Below, piece by piece: positions 43,583 through 51,268 of a stretch of DNA of 64,000 nucleotides. This stretch comes from NCEH01 sp043195125 (GTDB lineage: Bacteria; Pseudomonadota; Alphaproteobacteria; Rhizobiales; Xanthobacteraceae): NCBI RefSeq assembly GCF_043195125.1, contig NZ_JBAFWR010000011.1. One strand, given 5' to 3'. A program made the position numbers and the translations under genes. How positions within the stretch are numbered: the stretch's first letter is position 1; each line of letters opens with the position of its first letter. The notes under the pieces are model-generated. The model was not told the origin of the DNA and searched no databases. It saw only the letters and a program-made list of their open reading frames with translations.

Positions 43583-43638
43583 AAATGGTGCCGGTTGAGG
43601 GGATTGAACCCCCGACCTTCGGTTTACAAAACCGCTGC
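43583..43638. repeat. Right attachment site of the satellite (within tRNA-Thr)
   Basis: Identical over 56 bp to 28675-28730. The match covers the 3' half of the tRNA, so integration restores a complete tRNA gene. Confidence 0.92.
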
Positions 43639-43660
43639 TCTACCGCTGAGCTAAACCGGC
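43586..43660 (-). tRNA. tRNA-Thr (anticodon UGU)
   Basis: On the minus strand an intact cloverleaf is seen: acceptor GCCGGTT/AACCGGC, D arm AGCTCAGCGGTAGAGC, anticodon arm GCGGT-TTTGTAA-ACCG with anticodon TGT, T arm GGGGGTTCAATCCCC and encoded CCA at 43586-43588. It is the integration target of the satellite on its 3' side. Confidence 0.95.
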
Positions 43661-43774
43661 TGGAACCGCATTTTTAGAATAACTAACAATGGGTTGCACG
43701 TTTCATGTCACACGCAAAACCGATTGTCATGTGCCGCATTATGTGACGCTTGGGTCGGTTTTGACTTGTGCCCT

Positions 43775-44845
43775 CTATTCCCTCAGCCGCGCCCGTTCGT
43801 CAAGTTTGGTTCGGCCGCCGCGCTTGGCGATCTCCGCCTCTTCCGGCGTCAAAAATTCCAGATACATCTCTGTGGTTTTTACCGAGGAATGGCGCAGATG
43901 CTCCTTCAGCGCGTATATGTCGCCGCCTCCCTTGAGGTACTCGACGGCGTAGAGATGGCGCATGTCGTGGAAGCGAAACCCGCGAAAGGGACGCTCTTCC
44001 TTCTGTGCCGCCCGCTGTGCCGCCCGACGCGCGCGGGAGAAGACGAAGGCGGCCTGTGTGATCGGCTTCCCAGCGTGGTGGAAGATGCGCTGGCATTTGA
44101 TCGCCACGGGCTGCGACTGGAAGATTGCTAGCGCCTCGGGCGACAGGCTGATTGCGCGCTGCTTGTTGCCCTTGCCGCGAACCAACAGGCTAGAGGTCGT
44201 CGGGTTCAGGCTTTTCCACTCGACGGCCGCTAGCTCGCTCTGCCGCATCCCGGTCGCCCGCGCCGCCTTCAGCATGGCCGCATGCCCTTCCGAGAGCCGG
44301 GATAGAACGAATTCGTAATCGTCCTGGTCTGGGAGGGTGATCGGGTCGCGGTGCTCTTTCAGCCGCCGCATCTTATCAAGGGCAGGGTTCCCCTCGCGCC
44401 ACCCCTCGTCTTCCGAAAAATCCAACAGCGATGATATCGCTTGGAGGTCGCGGCGGATGGTTGCGTTTGTGACGCCCTGCGAGCGGCGCGCGGCCACGAA
44501 GCGGTTGATCGCATCCTTGTCCACCTCGGCTATGAGGAGCGCGGATAGGTGCCGGCCGGCGATGGAAAGAGAATCGGCATATCGCTTGACGGTTCTGGCG
44601 GATCCGACTTGCTTTTGGATATAGAGGCCCCAGGCGAGAACGGCTTCCATCCATGTCGTGTTGTGCTCGGAAAACTTGGCGATGCCGACGGCCTTCGCAC
44701 GCATCTCGGCTACACGCCGCGCCGCAACTTTTGGAGCATCTGTTCGTAGGCTCTCTCGGTATTCGCGGCCTGCAATTGTGAACCGCGCCCAGAGCGTGTC
44801 GCCGCGCCAGTAGGTATACCGGGGCGCCTTCGGTCTATCGGGCAT
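43775..44845 (-). CDS. int: Tyrosine integrase of the second prophage
   Basis: A 356-residue tyrosine recombinase with core-binding domain (about 60-150) and catalytic residues R in ARATGMRQSELAA, H-x-x-R in FRFHDMRHLYAVEY, H in LKEHLRHSSVKTTEMYL and the nucleophile Y in that same segment. It shares little with the satellite integrase, so the two elements came separately. The start overlaps the upstream excisionase-like gene by about 136 bases. Confidence 0.92.
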   Translation of the reverse strand: MPDRPKAPRYTYWRGDTLWARFTIAGREYRESLRTDAPKVAARRVAEMRAKAVGIAKFSEHNTTWMEAVLAWGLYIQKQVGSARTVKRYADSLSIAGRHLSALLIAEVDKDAINRFVAARRSQGVTNATIRRDLQAISSLLDFSEDEGWREGNPALDKMRRLKEHRDPITLPDQDDYEFVLSRLSEGHAAMLKAARATGMRQSELAAVEWKSLNPTTSSLLVRGKGNKQRAISLSPEALAIFQSQPVAIKCQRIFHHAGKPITQAAFVFSRARRAAQRAAQKEERPFRGFRFHDMRHLYAVEYLKGGGDIYALKEHLRHSSVKTTEMYLEFLTPEEAEIAKRGGRTKLDERARLRE

Positions 44846-45033
44846 GTTGTCCGCTCCTTGATCCAGTTCCGAATCGCGGCCTCGTCAAACGTCCAGACCC
44901 CGCCGATCTTGGCGGCGCCGGGAAGTTCGCCTCGTGAGGCCAAGGCTTGCACAGTCCGCGTCTCGATGCCAAGGATCGATGCGGCGACGTGAGCCCGGAT
45001 TCGCTCCGGCCGGCACTCTCTTGCTCCCGCCAT
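44710..45033 (-). CDS. Excisionase-like helix-turn-helix protein
   Basis: The 107-residue protein has an HTH_17 core (VAASILGIETRTVQALASRG, KIGGVWTFDEAAIRNWIKER), as in excisionases. The frame overlaps the integrase start by 136 bases, unusually long, so either the integrase begins at a later codon or the C-terminal tail is read in both frames. It should tip the integrase towards excision. Confidence 0.75.
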   Translation of the reverse strand: MAGARECRPERIRAHVAASILGIETRTVQALASRGELPGAAKIGGVWTFDEAAIRNWIKERTTCPIDRRRPGIPTGAATRSGRGSQLQAANTERAYEQMLQKLRRGV

Positions 45034-45036
45034 GCC

Positions 45037-45249
45037 TCAGCCCTCCGCCGGGATGATGTCCGCATAGGTGGCGTCTCTCCACCATTGCTCGGCTAGTACC
45101 GTCTCGCCCGTGATGATGTGTTTCCGAGTGCCCTCCAATTCGATCTGGAGAACCATATGCCCGGTCCACTTTTGGCGGCGATGCCGGCGTCGTCCGGTGG
45201 GCGCGACCGTTGTCAACGGCCATTTCCAATTGTAGTGCGATGCAGGCAT
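45037..45249 (-). CDS. Small basic hypothetical protein, 70 aa
   Basis: The start at 45249 follows AAGGAGGGCTGAGG. The sequence is basic in the middle (APTGRRRHRRQKWTGHMVLQ). It lies three bases upstream of the excisionase-like gene. Function unknown. Confidence 0.6.
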   Translation of the reverse strand: MPASHYNWKWPLTTVAPTGRRRHRRQKWTGHMVLQIELEGTRKHIITGETVLAEQWWRDATYADIIPAEG

Positions 45250-45253
45250 TACC

Positions 45254-45487
45254 TCAGCCCTCCTTATCAGACCGCCGCGTATCGACGGCTGCATCAACTG
45301 CATCCGACAGGCCGGCTTGCTCTGGCGCGTGGACAGGGCAGCCGGCGGTGTAGACGAAGATACCGCTACGCCCCTGCCATCCCTGCCCATGGTGGTTATC
45401 GATCACCGGGCACGTGCACCCCATGGCCTGGGCGAGTTCAGAGCCCGGATTGGGAGGTGGGATATCTTGGTGGAGGATATCGGTCAT
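45254..45487 (-). CDS. Small Cys/His-containing phage protein, 77 aa
   Basis: The pattern GCTCPVIDNHHGQGWQG ... GCPVH has two cysteine-containing knuckles that may bind zinc. The start at 45487 uses a ribosome site (GGGAGGAGAG) that lies in the 3' arm of a hairpin encoded by the end of the upstream gene. Function unknown. Confidence 0.65.
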   Translation of the reverse strand: MTDILHQDIPPPNPGSELAQAMGCTCPVIDNHHGQGWQGRSGIFVYTAGCPVHAPEQAGLSDAVDAAVDTRRSDKEG

Positions 45488-45488
45488 C

Positions 45489-45749
45489 TCACTCTCCTCC
45501 CTGCTTGAGGGAGGCACGGCCGACGTCGGTCAGTTCCCACACCATTCCACCGGGATAGATGCCGCGCTCGTCCGCGAAGCTCTCTTCCAGATCATCCGGC
45601 TCAACGGCCCGGCATTGCGCCAGTCCGGCGGCTTCCATGCGGTCGATAAACCCTTCCGGCACCGGATCGGCTTCGCAGAAGTCCGCCCAATAGCGCCGCA
45701 AGTCGTCGCGGTCGCGCCATTCCTGTTCCGTGTAACGCGGGGCGTCCAT
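45489..45749 (-). CDS. Small hypothetical phage protein, 86 aa
   Basis: An acidic helical protein (DLRRYWADFCEADPVPEGFI). The C-terminal ASLKQGGE is encoded by the recurring junction hairpin (CCTCCC/GGGAGG at 45496-45514) that also supplies the ribosome site for the next gene. Function unknown. Confidence 0.6.
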   Translation of the reverse strand: MDAPRYTEQEWRDRDDLRRYWADFCEADPVPEGFIDRMEAAGLAQCRAVEPDDLEESFADERGIYPGGMVWELTDVGRASLKQGGE

Positions 45750-45752
45750 CTC

Positions 45753-46004
45753 TCACGCCTCCCCTTTGGGAGGGGCGGCATGCCGAGCGTAAGCCTGTTG
45801 CCAGTCGTCTTCTGCTGCGTCTTTTGCGGCCGACACTGAGCCGAACCTCTTCCATTGGAATGGATCGTGAGCCCACCAAAGTAAGCCATCGGCTTCGACG
45901 GCATAAATTCCGCCGATACCGTCAGCGAGCCACGCGGCGCCTTCACGTCCGAAGTCCTGCCCGTCGTCCTTTGGCTTGCGCCACTTGAGGGGTCTTGCGG
46001 TCAT
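45753..46004 (-). CDS. Small hypothetical phage protein, 83 aa
   Basis: The protein contains GGIYAVEADGLLWWAHDPFQ and SVSAAKDAAEDDWQQAYARH, a pattern common in small phage proteins of unknown role that share a W-x-x-A-K-x-A-A-x-x-D segment. It ends in the junction hairpin motif (PPKGEA). The start follows GGGATAACAG. Confidence 0.6.
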   Translation of the reverse strand: MTARPLKWRKPKDDGQDFGREGAAWLADGIGGIYAVEADGLLWWAHDPFQWKRFGSVSAAKDAAEDDWQQAYARHAAPPKGEA

Positions 46005-46007
46005 CTG

Positions 46008-46301
46008 TTATCCCTCCCCCTGCTTGGAGGAAACGACGGCGGCTTCAAGGGCATCCGCTTCTTCTCTCAACACGCGAGCCCGCTCTAGGGCGCGCTTCCG
46101 AGCGCGGTCATGCCAATCAGGCTCGCCAAAGAGCCATCGCGGATTTCCGGCTGCGACGATCTCGCGGGCGGTATCATCGGACACCCATGCCAGGGTAAGA
46201 TATTCGACTTCGCCCACTGATGAATGGTTGCGAAGCTGCAGCATCCAAGGCTTGTTGTGCCTTTCTTCCAGGCTCGACGGCCGCAAGATCAGATCAACCA
46301 C
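46008..46301 (-). CDS. Small hypothetical phage protein, 97 aa
   Basis: GTG start placed just after the SKQGEG-encoding hairpin of the upstream gene. The N-terminal part is beta-rich (VEYLTLAWVSDDTAREIVAA), and the end is a helix of mostly charged residues finishing in SSKQGEG, the same tail as its upstream neighbour. Function unknown. Confidence 0.6.
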   Translation of the reverse strand: MVDLILRPSSLEERHNKPWMLQLRNHSSVGEVEYLTLAWVSDDTAREIVAAGNPRWLFGEPDWHDRARKRALERARVLREEADALEAAVVSSKQGEG

Positions 46302-46304
46302 GGC

Positions 46305-47099
46305 TCAGCCCTCCCCCTGCTTGGAGAGGTCGGGGATGCCGAGAGCGGACCGCGCCACTTGTCCGCAATCGGCCCACAGCGCGCCCATGCCTCCAGTGAA
46401 CGGCGCGGGGTATTTGCTCACGTCTGCATAAAACCTCAGCGCCTCTTCCAGGTCTCCAATCCGTTCCACCACATTGACGCCCGCAGGGACCGGGACTGGA
46501 GCGGGCTCGATCAGGGCGGAGCGGACGCGCTGCTCATAGTCAGCCTGCGCGGCTTCCTTTGCTACGAGAAGACACCCCCCAGCATATCGGGAAAGGCCCC
46601 CAGGCGTGCTCCAAAGGCCGTTTCCCCAGGCCTGATAAGGGCCGAAGACGCTACGACTGATCTCGGTCACCCCACCAGCGAAGGCCGGCCCTTCGTGGCG
46701 GCGAGTCCATTCCAGCGGCCTTACCTTCACCACAGGAGCGGGAGCGGGAGCGGGCGGCGCGGCCTGGCTCAACGCGAGGAGCGCCCGGACAATATTGCGG
46801 ACCGCATTCATGGTTGAGGTCTGCGGCGTGTAGCAATCAAGGCCCCAGAAGTCGGAGAAGGTTGCGAGGCTCTGTGCCAGATCGACATTATAGGAAAGCC
46901 GTCTTCCTGCCTCCGCAATCCGGGCCATGGCCGCCGCATGAGCTGACGACGCTTGCTCCACCACCTCTCCCAGTGCGGGAGGGGCTGATAGCGAGGCGCG
47001 GGCTTTCCAGGCCTGCCGCGCAAGGTCTTGGTCGCTTTGAAACGAACCAGTTTCACCCCACCACTTCTCGAACGCCTCTCGCTCTGCATTCTCATTCAT
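46305..47099 (-). CDS. Hypothetical phage protein, 264 aa
   Basis: The ATG at 47099 is chosen over one 16 codons earlier. N-terminal NENAEREAFEKWWGETGSFQ resembles a small phage domain with a W-x-x-W/Q pattern found in other early proteins of these phages. A proline/alanine linker (APPAPAPAPVV) separates it from a second domain (VRPLEWTRRHEGPAFAGG; AKEAAQADYEQRVRSAL) related to the small protein at 45753-46004. It ends in SKQGEG. Confidence 0.6.
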   Translation of the reverse strand: MNENAEREAFEKWWGETGSFQSDQDLARQAWKARASLSAPPALGEVVEQASSAHAAAMARIAEAGRRLSYNVDLAQSLATFSDFWGLDCYTPQTSTMNAVRNIVRALLALSQAAPPAPAPAPVVKVRPLEWTRRHEGPAFAGGVTEISRSVFGPYQAWGNGLWSTPGGLSRYAGGCLLVAKEAAQADYEQRVRSALIEPAPVPVPAGVNVVERIGDLEEALRFYADVSKYPAPFTGGMGALWADCGQVARSALGIPDLSKQGEG

Positions 47100-47143
47100 G
47101 GCCAATCTCCGTGATGTCTGGTGCGTTGCGCGCGCGGCCGGGC

Positions 47144-47545
47144 TCATCTCCGGCCCCTTCCGATTGGCTCGCCAGTCCGGCGGTCCACCAAGGTCCCGTC
47201 GATCTTCTGCTTGATGTTGCTTTCCTTGCTCGCCGAAAATCGAGACGGCCTTTTGATCCCGAGATGCTTGGAGCGCACCCGCGCCGTGCGGGACTTCTCC
47301 GCAACGTCAGCCCGCGTCTTGCCTTTGTGGCACCAGTCGCAAACAAGCCGTAGGTTGCCCTCCCGGTTCTCGCCGCCGTTGATGATTGCCACCGTGTGGT
47401 CAGCCTGCCAGGCATCACCAGGCCGCAGCTTCCTCCCGCAGGCAGCGCAGCATCCTTCGGCGCGCGCGAAAACACGGACGCGGACGCGGGGCGGGATCTG
47501 CGTGTCAGCGGTGGCGCCGATCCACTCGTCTGTGCTGCGGGCCAT
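47144..47545 (-). CDS. HNH endonuclease
   Basis: The protein of 133 residues has CCAACGRKLRPGDAWQADHT and NLRLVCDWCHKGKT, the two zinc-binding CxxC pairs and the HNH histidine of HNH homing-type nucleases. In an early operon it could be a homing or host-DNA-degrading enzyme. It ends 44 bases before the neighbouring gene and starts directly at the stop of the DUF4326 gene. Confidence 0.85.
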   Translation of the reverse strand: MARSTDEWIGATADTQIPPRVRVRVFARAEGCCAACGRKLRPGDAWQADHTVAIINGGENREGNLRLVCDWCHKGKTRADVAEKSRTARVRSKHLGIKRPSRFSASKESNIKQKIDGTLVDRRTGEPIGRGRR

Positions 47546-47944
47546 CTATGCGGCCTCCGCACACGGTGGAGCATTGGCAATCTCCAGCAGCACGTCAGCG
47601 TGGCACAGCGATCCGGCCCGGCACCAGCATGCGAGGTTCCTTCCCCGCAGTTCTATCCTCGCGCGCTCAATGAGATGCGCTTGATCTGGCGCATTGATCC
47701 AGGCCCGAAACGCATCGACCGACATTTTGCGGGCATCGTCTGCACTGTCCGCCACCCACATGGCGGGGCCGTCCCATGTGCCGACCATCCAAATCGGGGT
47801 GGTGACGCCGCAGGAAGTGGCCGTGCCCTTGCTGATGGGGAACGGATTTCCGAACCCCGTAGAGCGGTCCACCTTCACGGTATTGTCGGGCATGCGCCAG
47901 CCTTTGGCGCGGGAAAGCTGGATGCGCTTGGGGGCCTCTGTCAT
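47546..47944 (-). CDS. DUF4326 domain protein
   Basis: The 132-residue protein matches DUF4326: RIQLSRAKGWRMPDNTVKVD, STGFGNPF and LACWCRAGSLCHADVLLEIA. The family is frequent in phages; its biochemical role is not established. The ATG shares one base with the upstream stop (TGATG), and its ribosome site lies in the junction hairpin at 47950-47971. Confidence 0.82.
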   Translation of the reverse strand: MTEAPKRIQLSRAKGWRMPDNTVKVDRSTGFGNPFPISKGTATSCGVTTPIWMVGTWDGPAMWVADSADDARKMSVDAFRAWINAPDQAHLIERARIELRGRNLACWCRAGSLCHADVLLEIANAPPCAEAA

Positions 47945-48525
47945 CACTTCTCTCCTCTGTTGGGAGGAGAGGGGAGGGCGCGCCGGTTCCATGCGTCTCG
48001 CATCTTCGCCGCATCCGTCCACCCAAGAGATTTGACGAGGTAGCTTTCAATACCGATCCATTGGGCTTCCCAGACAGGCGAGCCTATCCATCGGCCTAGG
48101 GTGACGACCTTTGGAGCTAGCCCGGTGAATGGGTTGGGCAGAAGTTCAAGGCCGTGGAATGTCGGCTCGGTTTCGCAGTCTTTGGCCAGGCGCCATTCAA
48201 GCGAGTGGTCGATACTGCGTCGATACCCGTCCCAATCCGAGCCATCCGGCCACCATTCGTTGTCGCCATAGCCCATCCCCACGCAACGCAGCCTACAGGT
48301 CCACTCTGGCTGCATCGTCAGCCCGAGGATTTTCCGAGGCGAGACGCGCCAGCGATATTGAGCTTTGTGGTCGGTCGGGCGCTGGTCGTACCACCGCATC
48401 CATGTCACCGCTTCGCCGGCATCCGCGCTGTTGGCTCGGGAGGCCGGGCCATTGAGCGACCCGGCCTCCCTATCGCCGGCCGGCTGGGGGATCGCGAGGG
48501 CCGGCGAATTGGTGTTGGTGGTCAT
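47944..48525 (-). CDS. Hypothetical phage protein, 193 aa
   Basis: A tryptophan-rich protein (VTWMRWYDQRPTDHKAQYRW; WPDGSDWDGYRRSIDHSLEW) of a kind often seen in phage early regions, function unknown. It ends ALPSPPNRGEK, encoded by a perfect 8-bp hairpin CTCTCCTC/GAGGAGAG. The start at 48525 overlaps the upstream stop. Confidence 0.65.
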   Translation of the reverse strand: MTTNTNSPALAIPQPAGDREAGSLNGPASRANSADAGEAVTWMRWYDQRPTDHKAQYRWRVSPRKILGLTMQPEWTCRLRCVGMGYGDNEWWPDGSDWDGYRRSIDHSLEWRLAKDCETEPTFHGLELLPNPFTGLAPKVVTLGRWIGSPVWEAQWIGIESYLVKSLGWTDAAKMRDAWNRRALPSPPNRGEK

Positions 48526-48749
48526 GCTGACTCCTCGGCTCGGGTGAGGCCGAGCGCCTGCAAGTATTTCGCGTGGGCGCTGTCGATCTCTGCTATAGCG
48601 TCCCACGCGCCTGTTCTTTTCAGCTTCGCGACGCGGGATCTTATGGCCGGCTCGGAGCGGCGGAGATCGACGGCCATGCGATAGGCGCCGACAGCCTCGT
48701 AGAAAGCGAACAGGTAAGAGTCATCCTTGAATGTGAAGCGTTTGCTCAT
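48522..48749 (-). CDS. Small helix-turn-helix-like protein, 75 aa
   Basis: The sequence (FAFYEAVGAYRMAVDLRRSEPAIRSRVAKLKRTGAW, shown in part as AYRMAVDLRRSEPAIRSRV) resembles a SANT/GcrA-like DNA-binding helix-turn-helix. It overlaps the NinB stop by ATGA. A regulatory role is possible. Confidence 0.6.
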   Translation of the reverse strand: MSKRFTFKDDSYLFAFYEAVGAYRMAVDLRRSEPAIRSRVAKLKRTGAWDAIAEIDSAHAKYLQALGLTRAEESA

Positions 48750-49165
48750 GCTGCGGCTCCGGATTTCGAGAATGCGGTGTCCTTCGGATCGGACCAGACG
48801 ACGCCGTGCCGGGCGCCGAACTCGCTCATCAATTCCATCAGGTCGCTCATCTCGGATTTGGAGAGATCGGAGGACGACCGGCCAAGGTTGACGAAGCCGG
48901 TGCCGTCTAGGTTCGGGGCGAGCCGCATTTCCCGCTTCAGCGCGTCGAGAAAGATCAGCTTCCAGTCATCTGGAGAGAGCTTCACCCCATGCCAGGGCAG
49001 TTGCCGCGCGATATCGGTCAGCATCGCCCACATGCGGGCGTTCTGGTCTGTGGTGCGCTTGGGCTGCTTGAATTCGACGCGCGTGCCGGGAGGCGCCTTC
49101 CTTGCCCAATTGGCGGCGCGGTTGCGGTCGGTTTCGCTCTGGAGGATGACGAGGGCGCGGCTCAT
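48746..49165 (-). CDS. ninB: NinB-like recombination protein
   Basis: The 139-residue protein matches lambda NinB (Orf): NRAANWARKAPPGTRVEFKQ, QNARMWAMLTDIARQLPWHG, LAPNLDGTGFVNLGRSSSDL and SEMSDLMELMSEFGARHGV. Orf-type proteins bind single-stranded DNA and load recombination functions in place of RecFOR. The operon also holds an exonuclease and an ERF annealing protein, so this completes a phage recombination set. Confidence 0.9.
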   Translation of the reverse strand: MSRALVILQSETDRNRAANWARKAPPGTRVEFKQPKRTTDQNARMWAMLTDIARQLPWHGVKLSPDDWKLIFLDALKREMRLAPNLDGTGFVNLGRSSSDLSKSEMSDLMELMSEFGARHGVVWSDPKDTAFSKSGAAA

Positions 49166-49169
49166 CCTC

Positions 49170-49667
49170 TCACCCTCCCTGCTTACGGGAGAGGGAGAGG
49201 GCGGCGCACGTTAGCTCTTCGTCTACCCGAATAAACTCCCAATATCCGGGCAACTCAGCGCGTCCATAATCACCCATTTGCGGCGGGTTCCAGTGCCATT
49301 CCGTCCAAACGGCATCTCCTATTTGGAAGCCGAGCGCCTCAGCGGCCTGTAAAACCTCTTCAGCACACTCGATCACGTCGCCCTCTGCTTCTGCCGGCAG
49401 GTTCGAGGGAAGGGACATAATCACGTGCGAGCCGTGTCGATTCCTACCGTCAAGAACGACGATGCAGCCTGGAAACTTAAATACTCGCTCCAGCGCTGCC
49501 GCCAGCCGGTCGCGCTCCGCCACGAGTTCATCAAGCGATTTCTTCGGCACATACGCGTGCCCATTGATGTGGATCACCGGCGCCGGCTTTTCGCCAGAGG
49601 CAATCGCAGCCGCGTCCGCAAGCCCTTCCGCGATGCGCGCCGCGCCGTCGTTCTTCTCGCTGCTCAT
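49170..49667 (-). CDS. Hypothetical phage protein, 165 aa
   Basis: The N-terminal half (ARIAEGLADAAAIASGEKPA; HINGHAYVPKKSLDELVAER) is a short domain shared in style with the HTH antitoxin region at 55851-56168 (GLGEALAIARGE). The rest contains GDAVWTEWHWNPPQMGDYGR. It ends in RKQGG from the junction hairpin at 49175-49191. Function unknown. Confidence 0.6.
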   Translation of the reverse strand: MSSEKNDGAARIAEGLADAAAIASGEKPAPVIHINGHAYVPKKSLDELVAERDRLAAALERVFKFPGCIVVLDGRNRHGSHVIMSLPSNLPAEAEGDVIECAEEVLQAAEALGFQIGDAVWTEWHWNPPQMGDYGRAELPGYWEFIRVDEELTCAALSLSRKQGG

Positions 49668-50044
49668 GACTGCTCCGTGGTGCTGGAGAGGGCGGCGCGA
49701 GCGAGGTCGCATGCGGCACCGACGTTCTTGACGATTTGGAGCGGAGGGCCATTGTCGCAAGCTTCAACGAGCGCTCTGCAGGCCGCCGCCAGCCGGTCGC
49801 GCTCCGCTTCCGCCGCTTCCGCTCGCGCGCGTAGCTTTGACAGCTCTTCCGCCATGGCGGGCGCTGCGGCCCAAAGCCGGGCGTTGGCAACGGCTTCGTT
49901 GTGCAAGAGCCTGTCACCGTTGATGTGCGCGCGGCCAAGTTTCTGCCCGTTGCTGCCGAGAACAACCCGCGGGTCGTAAGTGGCGACGGAGCACGGTGCG
50001 GGCGTGTGCAGGGCTCGCGCCTGGCCTTCGAAGGCGTCGCTCAT
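49664..50044 (-). CDS. Hypothetical phage protein with coiled coil, 126 aa
   Basis: A central coiled coil (MAEELSKLRARAEAAEAERD) is preceded by RLLHNEAVANARLWAAAPAM, a motif found in many small Rhizobiales phage proteins of unknown role. It overlaps neighbours at both ends by ATGA. Confidence 0.6.
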   Translation of the reverse strand: MSDAFEGQARALHTPAPCSVATYDPRVVLGSNGQKLGRAHINGDRLLHNEAVANARLWAAAPAMAEELSKLRARAEAAEAERDRLAAACRALVEACDNGPPLQIVKNVGAACDLARAALSSTTEQS

Positions 50045-50661
50045 GCTGCGATCCTCTCGCCATAGCGGCGGATCTGCTCCACCACCTCGGCAAGCTCTTC
50101 GTTGAACTGATCAACTGCGCGCGCCAGGCCGGCGATATAGACTTCGTCTCGGACGGCGCGGACGATCAGCGGCGGCAGCTTCGGCCAATAGGTGACGAGG
50201 TCGATCCACTCCCGCTCCGCGACCCATAAGCCGCCCTGGCATTGCGCCTTGTGCTCGGGAGAGAATTCGCCGGACAGCAGCTTGTCGATCAGGAGATGCG
50301 GCGCCGCCGTCTTGATCTCCAAGAGGCCGTCATTCCCGATAAGGCTGTCGGGGCTGTAGCCCTTCGGCCCGTTCACGATGAACCCGACCTGCACCGGCTC
50401 TACGTCCTTGATGAAGGCATAGGCGCTGCGGGCTTCGTCCTCCATCGCGTGGCCGCGCTCCATGGCGCCGTTCGTGAACCGCTCCATGGGTTCGCCGGTG
50501 AGGATCTCCCCCGCGAGCTTGAGCATGTACGTGCGACGGGTCTTGCTTTCCCCGCCGCCCCGGCCGGACGCCATGACGGTGGAGAATTCCGAGGCAGTCG
50601 GGATGCCAGCGCGGGCGCGGAACCATTCGTCGGTGCCCTGCACGCAATCAATGATCTGCAT
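50041..50661 (-). CDS. exo: YqaJ/lambda-type recombination exonuclease
   Basis: The protein of 206 residues begins IDCVQGTDEWFRARAGIPTA and has the nuclease core NDGLLEIKTAAPHLLIDKLL with the D/E-x-K signature (GLLEIK), plus the upstream RGHAMEDEARSAYA glutamate. Such exonucleases resect double-stranded DNA 5' to 3' to give substrate for the annealing protein. The ATG at 50661 shares a base with the upstream stop, which selects it over the longer frame. Confidence 0.9.
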   Translation of the reverse strand: MQIIDCVQGTDEWFRARAGIPTASEFSTVMASGRGGGESKTRRTYMLKLAGEILTGEPMERFTNGAMERGHAMEDEARSAYAFIKDVEPVQVGFIVNGPKGYSPDSLIGNDGLLEIKTAAPHLLIDKLLSGEFSPEHKAQCQGGLWVAEREWIDLVTYWPKLPPLIVRAVRDEVYIAGLARAVDQFNEELAEVVEQIRRYGERIAA

Positions 50662-51260
50662 CACGACGCGGCCCCCAAGGTCTTGAGGTGAAAATAGACG
50701 CGGCGGCAGGCGTTGACGTCCACCATCGCGTCGTGGGCGCCTTCCAATTCTTCGTTGAAGAAATGACGAATGCACTCCTCCAATTTGGGGGGCTTAGGCT
50801 TCGTGAAGCCGGCCGCCAGCATCCGCTCGGTTGGCGGCAGGTTGATAATGGGGCTAGCCGCATCCATGGTGCAGAACACCGGCTTGCGGAGCGGCATCAC
50901 TCGACCGTAATGGCGGGAAATCGCCGCCTCGGTCACGCCCTTGTCGAATTTGGCGTTGTGAGCGCAGATGATGTCTGCCCGCTGGTACAGGTGCGTGAAG
51001 GCGGACAGGGCAAACTGCGACGAACATCCAAGCTGGACAGCGCGTTCGTTCGTGATGCCGTGGACAGCGGCGGCCTTCTCGGGAATGAAGATGCCGTTGC
51101 TGATGCCCGGGTCCACGATCAGGGAAAAGCCGGACACAGGTGCGCCGTCGTCTTGGCAGAGTTGGGCGGCCAACTGCACGATGTAGGGCTGCGCATCGTG
51201 ATCGACGGGAAGCCTGTCATCAAAGAAGCCCGTGGTTTCGGTGTCCCAAAAAAGGATCAT
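50661..51260 (-). CDS. DnaQ-like 3'-5' exonuclease (DEDDh)
   Basis: The 199-residue protein has Exo I MILFWDTETTGFFDD, Exo II CAHNAKFDKGVTEAA and Exo III GAHDAMVDVNACRRVY, the full DEDDh set. It should remove 3' nucleotides or degrade single-stranded DNA or RNA. It lies between the coiled-coil protein and the YqaJ exonuclease, probably as part of the recombination/replication set. Confidence 0.88.
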   Translation of the reverse strand: MILFWDTETTGFFDDRLPVDHDAQPYIVQLAAQLCQDDGAPVSGFSLIVDPGISNGIFIPEKAAAVHGITNERAVQLGCSSQFALSAFTHLYQRADIICAHNAKFDKGVTEAAISRHYGRVMPLRKPVFCTMDAASPIINLPPTERMLAAGFTKPKPPKLEECIRHFFNEELEGAHDAMVDVNACRRVYFHLKTLGAAS

Positions 51261-51268
51261 TGCGCGCC

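Larger units (their letters stand above)
28675..43638. mobile_element. Tail-less integrative phage element (cf-PICI-like satellite or reduced prophage)
   Basis: The element of 14.96 kb is bounded by perfect 56-bp direct repeats at tRNA-Thr. Leftward genes are integrase and four small proteins. Rightward genes are a regulator, an AlpA-like protein, a RepA-like ATPase with a candidate origin, then portal, protease, capsid, HNH, head-tail connector and both terminase subunits. No tail tube, baseplate, fibre, holin or lysin gene is seen. Capsid-forming phage-inducible islands are known to have this content and to borrow tails from a helper phage. The gp10/tape-measure fusion at 41100-41846 shows derivation from a tailed phage by deletion. 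Confidence 0.8.
45496..46326 (-). repeat. Recurring stop/ribosome-site hairpins at gene junctions
   Basis: At least eight junctions of the leftward operon hold a short hairpin made by the last codons of one gene, with its 3' purine arm acting as the ribosome site for the next: 45496-45514, 45758-45773, 46013-46030, 46311-46326, and outside this span 47950-47971, 48534-48554, 49175-49191 and 55516-55532. Several encode near-identical tails (SKQGEG, LKQGGE, RKQGG). The repetition of CTCC-AAGCAGG-GGGAG type sequence suggests a spreading REP-like unit. Confidence 0.6.
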
